Shown piece by piece: positions 54,701-64,000 of a stretch of DNA of 64,000 nucleotides. Both the position numbers and the translations under genes were made by a program. Source of the stretch: Mariannaea sp. PMI_226 (lineage: Eukaryota > Ascomycota > Sordariomycetes > Hypocreales > Nectriaceae); contig JANFOG010000007.1 in NCBI GenBank assembly GCA_024336345.1, positions 1,178,001 to 1,242,000 on the forward strand, in the 5' to 3' direction. Within the stretch, counting starts at the first letter, position 1; each line of letters starts with the position of its first letter. The notes under the pieces are model-generated. The model ran no database searches. It was given only the letters and a program-made list of their open reading frames with translations, and was not told the origin of the DNA.

Positions 54701-57700
54701 TTAACCCTCACGCCGTGTTGCCTAACAATGGTAGTTTGGTAGATATACATGTGCTATACGAGATGTAAAGTTGTAAAGCATCAATTATATACCGACCCAG
54801 CCTTTTTCGTGAAGATTCATCCGAAGAATACCAAAAGTGAGACATCGGTTGATATGTCTGGCGTCTTGTAAGCCAGTACTGAAAAACTTCCCATCATCAT
54901 TTTTATAGTGAGATAAGTAGAGCAATATTATGGAGTTCTATTGATGACTCATTGTGATATTCAAAGAAGGAGCATGTATTTGCGTCTAGCATTGAAAATT
55001 TCGGTCTCGCCAAATAAAAAGTGACCACGCCCGGGGCCTGGCTGTTCACACTGCGAATCGGCTGGGCTGGGACAAGTATAACCTTTCCCATTTTTAATTT
55101 CACACCTCAAGAGTCAGTGTGTTATAAATTAGCTGCCTAGAATGAGTGATGGCATTAAGTTTTGATTTATCATTTGTGTATGCGCTTCTATTGTTCATTC
55201 AGCGATTGTACTGCCTCATGATATGTAATCAATGTTTCCCACCTGTCAATTTGCGTTACCATCACCGTCTTGACAAAACTAGTTTGAATTCAACTTAGCT
55301 TTCGAGCTAGCAGGATGAGTTACTCTACTAATGTCGTTTCCCACACACATAACTAATCTTTGCAACATACTGCCGTGACCTTGAGAAAAGAGCTTATATT
55401 CTCTTCTCCCGTCCTCACTTTGATGCCTGAAGCTCTCAGATTGAGGGCTTTTATATCTATGTGTGTGCTCAATAGATCATCCTGCCCATCAAATACCACC
55501 ATTGATCAGTATTCGCTTCTAGTTGTCGTATATTCAAGCTTGTCGAAGACAGTTGCCAGGTTCTCCATTTTCAATCGGACGAAATCAATGCATTCACGAT
55601 GGATGATATGTCCAATCTCAAAGACGAAAACAGCATACCCGAGACGGGCTTTGACTATACATGGGGTAGATCCCGCGATAACATAATGTCGTTGACCGGT
55701 TCATCTGGTAGTATGACGCTCAAGACAGGCCTCAAATATGATTTATAAGATCTAGTTATTCAGTCAAACAAGTGAAATAGAACGATGATTTAGTTTTCAA
55801 TGTTTACTTGTAATGGAGTTTCCGCGTTTTGGTTTCGATTCTCTATCCTATGAATAAAAAGTTAATGTCCATAGTAGATTTAACCTCTAACATGACTAGA
55901 AAAGACTTTGGTTAAAGTACCTGACCTACACAGTCAAACTATTAGCTAAGAGTCCAGTGTGGATTGAGTCAGGGCATAGCACTCTCGGTCACCATAACGC
56001 ATGAGAGTGAGTCTCAGAGTTGCAGGGTTTAATGGGGTGCGTCTTACGGTAATCTATGAAAGATAAACATATACAACTTTGGCTATCTTCCCTCGTTCCT
56101 CTGCAATGAATCATCTGTCTATAGCATATTCGCCTAATAGCACTATGTATGTCTAGTGTGAAGTAGAAAGTGGAGCAACCGTTTCCCACTTGGATTTGCT
56201 TGTTACTCGTGAAAATAGAAATTAACTCTTCTCAGAACCAATCCAAGAAACAAACGGAAGTATGTCAAACTAAATAAATCATGACAAAGGAATGTCGGTG
56301 TTTTACTAAAATAAGGGATCAAGAGTATCTTGTGTGTCCGTCTGTGACCTGTACATGAGGCATCTGGCCCAAGCGGCAAGCCACATTCGGCCGTATTGTG
56401 ACAAAGTCCCTTATTTTTTTGGTTCAACCACTCCAGTGGGTCTTGGGGGGGATCTCCTGTTTGCTGCCGGTACGGACTTGGGGGTCGCGTCGGCTTGCCC
56501 CACGACCAGCTTTGGACGACCAGAATAGGAAGGACGGTAGTTTACCCTTAGGTTCGGGCCGTTACAGTTAAAGCCTCGAGACTCAAGGCGTTACTAGGTT
56601 ATGAGGAAATGGAACAGACGTACTTCGTTTCTGGTCAGTATAGCTCCATTGTTTACCATGAATGCCAGACTACAAACCTCCGGCTGGTAACCTGGGTCTA
56701 TCTCCTTCCCCTTGTAGAATATAGGGCTTTGGCTAGCTCCAGTGGCTATTCGGCCCTTATTCAACAACACAGCCCAGAATATCATATAATCATAGCCGCA
56801 AGATATGCAAAGAGTTTTAGTCAGTCATTAGGAATCCTAGCAGACTAGTACGACCTCGTCCATAGTGAACGAATAAAGCACTCACTTACTTTTTCCGTTT
56901 TAGAACATTACCGTGCTGGCATTAGGTGCATTTGTCTGCTCGAGAGGTTCAACAATGCTACTCAGTGCTTAGCTATTTTCTTACCTCTCTACTTCCTAGC
57001 GCTCTACTATTCGAATACATAATGAAAGGTGCCGTGAAATCTAGTATACGGTAGTGACGTTGGAAAGAATCTAACATTGCCACATAGGCAATGCCCAACT
57101 GATTCACACCAGCTTACCAGCTCAGAACACGAGAAAAATTTTGACACCTTGCCGCTAGTACAGAGCTATGTAGGGCGAAGGCAACAGCAGAAGGCGCCAT
57201 CGCAAACGGTCCGAGGTGTTTCACAAATAAGTGACGAAAATTTTATACTCACAAAGGGAAGGTCTTGGTCATATGTGCATGATTGTGCATTGACACGTAC
57301 AAAAGTCGGATGCGCCCAAAATGAAATGGCCATTCTGATGTCAGACGGGCGAGTGCATGCCGAGTATAACAGAACCAATCATAAATTTGTTCGTACGGGG
57401 TCAGATGCGGGGTAAAAGTTGGAGATGCCCCTGTTCATAACATCGACCCATATGGGCTCGATAGACTCATACGAGGGTGGACTCTCTTAGTGGAACCCCC
57501 CTCTTGCAGATCAGATTACTAACCCTTCTATAATTGAGTATTGTATTTGAAATTGCATAGTACATGACCTGACGATCATCTTACCGTCTTAGGCCTAGCA
57601 ACAAGTATCCATATCAAGTTATCCCGATGGAGTGTACCACTATGCCACTAATCAGTCCAATGGGACCAATTCTCGAGTATTCATCGAGTAGGAAAGTGAA

Positions 57701-58218
57701 TGTGTTGAACTGGAACTTCCGCACATTGCCATTTTCTGGCTGTAGATTAGCGAATTTTTCCCTAGCAAGGGCCAGTAGGTTGGGGGTCCGCACATTTCAA
57801 TGGGGCATCGTAGACTGGATTCCATTCAACCCCAGAGGTACTCCATCAAACCAACGTCTCGTTAATCTCATACCCCGGGAAATCAAGTTTCTAATCCCAG
57901 ATCGGCATATGATAGTGTAGAAAACTGAAGAGATTCAAAGTCACCTTCTTAATCGGGCTCGGGGTGTGAATAGTATCAAGTTTGCCGACTGAGCCATATT
58001 TGTGATCATGTAGTAAGCCCACGACCAAACTGCGATTTCGGCGCTCCATTGTACGTTGTATAACCAAGAGCCACGTAAATAGAAAGCGAGGAAATGAGGA
58101 CGGAAATTAATCTTAAATAGAGACATTTATGAGCTCTGAAGTGTCGAAGAAGATCCTGTTGAGATATGAAAAACGCATCCTGATTGAACTTCTACTATTA
58201 GAACTGATACCTCTCACA
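51749..58218. other. Gene-poor AT-rich region of about 6.5 kb
   Basis: No frame above 110 residues shows recognisable family features, and no splice-linked exons could be built. There are short homopolymers (G-run near 53088) and AT-rich stretches. Frames at 53283-53477 (minus), 55360-55686, 57077-57415 and 57627-57920 (plus) were examined and not supported. It could hold long-decayed or repeat-induced-mutated sequence; no element termini were found. Confidence 0.5.
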
Positions 58219-61200
58219 ATGTCTGCTGAAGCTCAACAGCCGGTTCCGATTGCTATTATTGGCATGGGTTGTCGGTATCCTGCAGGAGCCAACAGCCCAG
58301 AGGAGCTCTGGAATGTTGTTGCCGAGGGTCGCAGTGGGTGGACGGAAGTTCCCAGGGATAGGTTCAACCACCAAGCATTCTATCATCCTGATCCAGAAGC
58401 TCCTGGCGCAATCAACCAGAAGGGCGGTCATTTTATCGATCAAGATATTGCTGCCTTTGATGCTGGTTTTTTTGGTATAGCACAGTTGGAGGCAGAAACA
58501 ATAGATCCACAGCAGCGTGTCATCCTAGAGACGTCATGGGAGGCGGTTGAGAATGCTGGAATCCCCATGCATCAATTCCAAGGCTCAGACACGGGGATCT
58601 TTGGTAACGTTGCCAGTTTATCGTTTGCTTGACCTCACTAAAAACTAACAACCGGAAAGTTGCCATGTTTGGTCATGATTTTGAACAAACAACACACAAA
58701 GATCCAGTCTCCATGTCTAAATATCACAATCTGGGTGTCGCGAGGCCGCTGTTGGCGAATCGGGTGTCGTACCTGTTCGATTTGCAGGGTCCATCAGTTA
58801 TGCTCGATACGGCATGCTCCGGAAGTTTAGTCGCCATAAGTACAGCCTGCCAGAGTCTTCGATGCGGTGAAACATCGATGGCTTTGGCAGGAGGTGTTGG
58901 TCTGATATTTTCCCCTGACCAGATGGCTTTGATGTCAATGACGGGGTGAGTAAATTGGCCCTACAAAAGGCGTTCGACATCTAAATCTTTGATGAACAGG
59001 CTCTTCAACGACGCGGGCAGGTCTTATACTTTTGATGACCGCGGAAACGGTTACGGTCGTGGAGAAGGAGTGGGAATGGTGGCCCTGAAGCGTCTTGACG
59101 ACGCTCTTAGGGACGGGGACAACGTCCGAGCAGTCATTCGAAGCTCGGGGATTAACTCCGATGGACGAACTAACGGTATCATGCTACCAAACCAAGCCGC
59201 CCAGGAGCGTCTTGCAAACAGCCTATTCCGGAACCTTCCGTTTACACCGGCTGATGTTCAATACGCAGAAGCACATGGGACAGGTACAAAAGCAGGAGAC
59301 GACGTAGAGATGAAAACAATCCGCAACGTATTTTGTCAGGATCGTGACAGCGAGAGCCCAATCTTCGTCGGGGCTACGAAGCCAAACATCGGACATTCTG
59401 AAGCTGCCAGTGGCACTGCCGGTCTTATAAAAACGGTCATGGCCATGGAAAAAGGGTTCATACCACCCAACATACTTCTCGACAACTTCAAGCCTGGGTT
59501 GGACCCAAGCCAGTGGAATATAACAGTGAGCAGACCTTGTTTTCATAAAGAATGCTCATGCCGCGGCTTTCTAACTGCCTCTTCGCCCAGGTTGCCCGAG
59601 CACTTACACCATGGCCTGTCACGGCGTCTAGCAGGAAAGCTGTGGTCAATAGTTTCGGGTTTGGTGGTACAAACGCCATGGTTGTATTGGAGTCTGGGCC
59701 AATGTATAACAGTATGTTCAGCTTACCGTACCATTAGGCAGTTTTCTAACACAGTGTCTTACAGAAACCAATGAATCTATCGATGCAGACGAGGATAGAA
59801 ATCAGCACTCCTCGCACATGAGTGACAAGATAGCTAAGCGCAAGAAGAAAATGCCACTGCTTTTTCCCATCTCTGCTAGGTCCGAACACTCTCTTTTGAA
59901 CAACATCAAAGATCTCAAGTCCTATTTAGAGCGACGAGATGAGGTCCAACTGGATGATCTTTCCTACACCCTAAGCTCCAGGAGATCCAAATTCCAATGG
60001 CGATCCAGCATCGTCGCTGAAGATCTGGCTTCCCTGACCCAGAGTCTCGCAGGAAAAGACATAACAATGAACAAAGCACCAAAGCAAGTTGAAAATGCCT
60101 TTGTTTTCACCGGACAAGGTGCACAGTCAGCAAGGATGGGATATCATCTCCTTTCATTAGGCGAAAGTGCATTTTCCGATTCAATTTCCCGCTCAGAAAA
60201 GATATTGAAGGATCTTGGTGCGCAATGGAGCCTGATCGAAGAATTGTCTCGAGACACAACCTCGAGTCGTTTGAATGACAGCAAGTACGGCCAGCCCGCG
60301 AGCACAGCTGCTCAAATAGCGCTGGTAGACCTTCTGGGAAGCTGGAATATTCAGCCAAATGCGGTGATTGGTCACTCTAGCGGAGAGATAGCTGCTGCCT
60401 ATGCTGCCGGTGCTATATCGCAAGAAGTTGCCATGCGTGTCTCTTACCACCGCAGCTTCCTAGCCGAGTTATCGAGAGAGCGAACTACGCAGCCTGGAGC
60501 TATGATGGCTGTTGGCCTTGGGGAAGAAGACGCAAGGAGATACATCGAAGAAATCAAGACTGGCAGTATCACTGTCGCTTGCATCAACAGTCCGTCAAGT
60601 ACGACATTGTCGGGAGATGCGACAGCAATTTCGGATCTGAAGAGAGTCCTGGACGCAAAAGATGTTTTCGCTCGCCTGCTAAAAGTTGATACTGCCTATC
60701 ACTCTCATCACATGAGGGCGGTTGGTTTGGACTATGAGCATCAACTTGAAGGTATTGTCACAAAGTCCACAGATCCTACTATACGTTATTTCTCCACCGT
60801 AACTGGGAAAAAGAAGTTGGACGGGTTTGGTTCGTCATATTGGGTCCAAAATCTGGTGTCACCTGTTAGGTTCTCAGATTCTCTACAAAATTTGTATGGC
60901 GAAAAAAGTCAGATGCCACTTAACTTGATCGAGATCGGTCCACACCAAGCTCTGTCTGGGCCGATCAGGCAGACGTTAACAAGTTTGAATGACGGAAGGC
61001 CGCATGCCTACATTCCCACATTACTACGTGGGGAAGATAGTGTCAAGTGTCTGATGGAGACTGCGTCTAGTCTCTTTAGGAGTGGCTGTGATATTGACCT
61101 AGGGGCTGCGGCTTCACTCAGTACCCCCAGCTCATCGCGTTCGGCTGTCTTGCGAGACCTGCCATCATATCACTGGAACCATACAACTACATATTGGACG

Positions 61201-64000
61201 GAGTCACGACTGAGCCGTGAGCACAGATGCAGAAAGCATGCTCCCCATGATCTACTCGGCTCCCGAGTTCTGGAATCTCCCGATAATCAACCCAGTTGGC
61301 GTATCTTGCTAAGTGCCGAAAGGTTGCCATGGCTAAAGGACCACGTAGTTGATAACTTCGTTGTCTTTCCAGCTGCCGGATACATGACAATGGCAATCCA
61401 AGCCTTACAGCTGCTTGAACAAGAGCGCCGCTCAGACTTAAAACCTGAGGGTTATCAACTAAGGAACGTTTCATTTAAGAAGACTTTGACTCTGCCTAAA
61501 AATTCCAGACCGGTGGAAACTATAATCGCGTTCCGATACTCTGATTCAAACGAGCATTGGGTATTTACCGTATCCTCCATGTCAGAACAAGGAAAGTGGC
61601 AAGAGCATTGTGATGGCACCATTTCGGCCGTGATCGATACCGAATCAGACGAGGTTGATCAGAATCGCGAGGCAGAATTCTTCCATGAGAATCAGGTCGC
61701 CCGCCTCGAAAGTGCACGCCAAGCTTGCACCAAGGTCCTCTCGCATGACAACCTATATGCACAACTGGCGTCGACGGGAAACCAATTTGGTCCCAGCTTC
61801 GCAATTAACAGAGAGGCCCGGCTATCAAGTTTCCAATCTTTGAACCGCCTCACTATTCCGGACATTGCCGCAATGATGCCTGGGAACTTCATGATGCCGC
61901 ATGTTATCCATCCAACAACTCTGGACGCTGTCATACAAGCGTGCCTTCCTGTGTTCCAGCAACACTCCATCCGAGGCTCGGTTATGCCCATTTCGATCGG
62001 TGATATCTTTATTTCAACAGATATTGCAAATCAGCCAGGGCGACAACTTGAAATTGTTTGCGATTTGAATAATACATTTGCCCGCTCTACAAATTTGAGT
62101 ACTGCAGTTTTCCAGAGGAATGAAAATGGCGAGCCAAGATGTATCCTAACGTTGGAAAGAGGAGAGATCCGCGTGGTAGGAGAGTCACAAACCTCCACAA
62201 AGAAGCCTGAGCATAACGATATTTTTAAATTGGAATGGGGCATCGATGTTTCGTCAGTTACGGCCCAGACCTTGGAATCTGCTGAGGTCCCATTGCAATC
62301 AGACGAGGCCGGGATATCTCAAGCGGAAAAGGTTGAACTTGGCTCCGTTGCTTGCGCAAGGTACATCGACTGGGCAGTCAGGGAAATGCGTGATCGGGGA
62401 CTGGCTGTGCAAGACGACCACCGGGTCCACTGGTGGAGACTGCTGGAGGAATTCTTTAGATCAGAATCAGGACAGGGTCTCATCCAACGGAGCCCAGAAA
62501 CCAAAGAAGAGTTGGATCAGCTTACTTCGAGGCTGGGTGTCGAAGGGGAGGCTATAGCGCGGATTGGGCCCGAGCTCATCCCTCTTCTTACTGGTCAAAC
62601 AGACCCTCTCGCCCATTTCCTCAAAGACGATCTGCTATTCCGTGTCTATCATTCCGATGAAGGTGCCCGACCCAATCGCTACATGGCTGACTATGCGAAA
62701 ATTCTCACCTTTCAGCGGCGAGACTTGAAAATTCTGGAGATCGGAGCAGGAACCGGAGGTACCACCTTCCAATTACTCCAAGCATGTAGTCCCGACCGCA
62801 AGGCCTTCTGTTCGGAATACATGTACACAGATATTTCGTCTGGGTTTTTCGAGGCTGTTCGCACAAGCAGGCTCAAAGATTGGGCACATCTACTGACGTT
62901 CCAAACTCTTGATCTTGAGAAGGACGCCGCTGAGCAGGGATTTGAAGAGCACTCCTACGACCTAATCATTGCTGCAAATGTTGTTCATGCTACACGCTGT
63001 CTAGCCAAATCATTAGGCACTATTAATAAGCTGCTAAAACCTGGTGGCGTCCTTGGCCTCGTTGAGCTTACCAGGCCGACGCCATACATCACTATGACTT
63101 TCGGTTCCATCCCTGGTTGGTGGGCTGGAGTCGACGAAGGAAGGACGGACAGCCCATTGCAGTCTGCTGACCAATGGCACGAACACCTTCAGAAGGCTGG
63201 GTTCTCCGGCGTTGATCTGGCAGCATACGACCTTCCTGAACCCGAGAGACATTGCGCTCTGCTGCTATCAACTGCCCTCGCACCACAGCCGACGACAAAT
63301 GGACATCCAATAAATGCGATCAAGATATTAGACTCTAGATCTGAAGGAATTATTGAACAAACCTTTTCTAAGCACCTTGTTGATGGATTGACGACGAAAG
63401 GCCTCGCGGCCTCGGTAGCCGGGTGGACTGATGCGTCGGTCGATGCCGCCGGCTCGTACATTATCCTAGAATCGGCTCAACGGCCACTCCTCACGCATGC
63501 TTCTGCTGAAGAGTTCAGCCGAATTACATATTTGTTATCTAAAGCCTCTAAGGTGTACTGGATCAGCTTTGCAGAAGGCGGTAACAGCATTATCCCGGAA
63601 AATGCACTTACAGTTGGACTCTCTCGAACCGCTCGCAACGAGAACCCGCACCTCGACTGCTTTACAATTGATATACAAGACTCGTTAAGCCAAAACTACG
63701 ACTCAATCTGGGGAGCCATCATAGAATTTATCATTTCCGCAGAGTCCAAGCTTGCGAAGCACCAGCCTCGTGAGTTTGAGCTCATGTACAAGAATGGGAA
63801 GATGCAAATCCAACGCCTGGTACCTGACGATCGATTACAAAAGGCAGTGTCTGCTAGCTCAGAAGATACCAGCATTGATGAGGTTTTGATTCATCAAACT
63901 GACCGGCCTCTAAGAATCAACGTAGACAAACCTGGATTGTTAAGTAGCCTTGTATTCGTCGACGATGTGCGAGATGAACTTGCCCCTGACGAAATTGAAA
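58219..64000 (+). CDS. Highly reducing type I polyketide synthase, 5' part (cut by window end)
   Basis: Exons 58219-58603, 58660-58945, 59000-59525, 59591-59711 and 59765 to beyond 64000; about 1850 residues visible. The KS domain begins [14 protein letters not shown] and has Cys181 (DTACSG), His316 (EAHGTGT) and His356 (NIGH), so it is intact. The AT domain has GQGAQ and Ser644 in GHSSGE. The DH hot-dog domain has His966 and an Asp in TLDAVIQ. The C-methyltransferase has LEIGAGTGG at about 1430-1438. The visible sequence ends about where an enoylreductase region (LVFVDD...ELAPDEIE) begins. This order is that of lovastatin/fumonisin-like iterative HR-PKSs making reduced, methylated chains. 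An ATG at 58129 is an alternative start. The KR and ACP domains and product lie outside or cannot be inferred. Confidence 0.95.

Noticed and set aside
55360..57920. Several frames of 60-112 residues in the gene-poor region
   Set aside because: None has a recognised motif, splice partners or protein-like composition over its whole length.
1..64000. CRISPR arrays, bacterial promoters, integrase or transposase genes
   Set aside because: None is visible; the window is eukaryotic nuclear DNA and no transposase-like frame or long terminal repeat was found.

Overview
The window is nuclear DNA of a filamentous ascomycete (Pezizomycotina, probably Eurotiomycetes). The evidence is genes of 0-6 short introns (about 52-98 nt, GT...CTAAC-like...YAG), no operons, fungal-only families (Zn2Cys6 regulators, NmrA-like, AIM6-like, SUR1-like mannosyltransferase, highly reducing iterative PKS) and long non-coding gaps. 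Genus assignment is inference. Gene models were made by reading splice sites and reading-frame continuity by eye.

Layout. 1-11.4 kb: a decayed stretch with a relic of a single-pass membrane protein (about 1.2-1.8 kb), a small secreted protein (3.8-4.5 kb), a fungal transcription-factor-domain protein without a zinc cluster (5.2-7.1 kb), and a divergent pair of NAD(P)-dependent proteins, NmrA-like and SDR (7.3-10.2 kb). 11.5-44.5 kb: a dense block of oxidative metabolism containing an APC-family amine or amino-acid permease, an FAD amine-type oxidoreductase (DAO fold), a class III PLP aminotransferase, an extra NADPH-cytochrome P450 reductase, a DUF1537 four-carbon-acid-sugar kinase, an aldehyde dehydrogenase, a small cupin, a Baeyer-Villiger monooxygenase, a cytochrome P450, a Zn2Cys6 regulator, an HSL-type alpha/beta hydrolase and a class II fructose-bisphosphate aldolase paralogue. 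Scattered among them are relics: an aldehyde dehydrogenase with its middle deleted, a flavin monoamine oxidase, a frameshifted second copy of the Zn2Cys6 regulator, a PEX11 fragment and two unidentified fragments. 44.8-51.7 kb: an AIM6-like phosphodiesterase, a SUR1/OCH1-type mannosyltransferase, a flavin-reductase-like protein and a second small secreted protein. 51.8-58.2 kb: gene-poor. 58.2 kb to the end: the 5' part (KS-AT-DH-MT and the first residues of the next region) of a highly reducing PKS that continues past the window.

How the genes may work together (inference). The central block has what a pathway for a nitrogen-containing cyclic compound would need: uptake (permease), C-N oxidation or transamination (DAO oxidase, aminotransferase, formerly also a monoamine oxidase), ring hydroxylation (P450 with its own reductase), ketone-to-lactone or ester oxidation (BVMO), hydrolysis (alpha/beta hydrolase), aldehyde oxidation (ALDH) and entry into central metabolism through sugar-acid kinase and aldolase steps, under one Zn2Cys6 regulator whose sister copy has decayed. 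I do not recognise it as a named cluster. The substrate, and even whether it degrades or builds a compound, cannot be read from sequence. The many relics suggest a locus that has been losing or exchanging parts.
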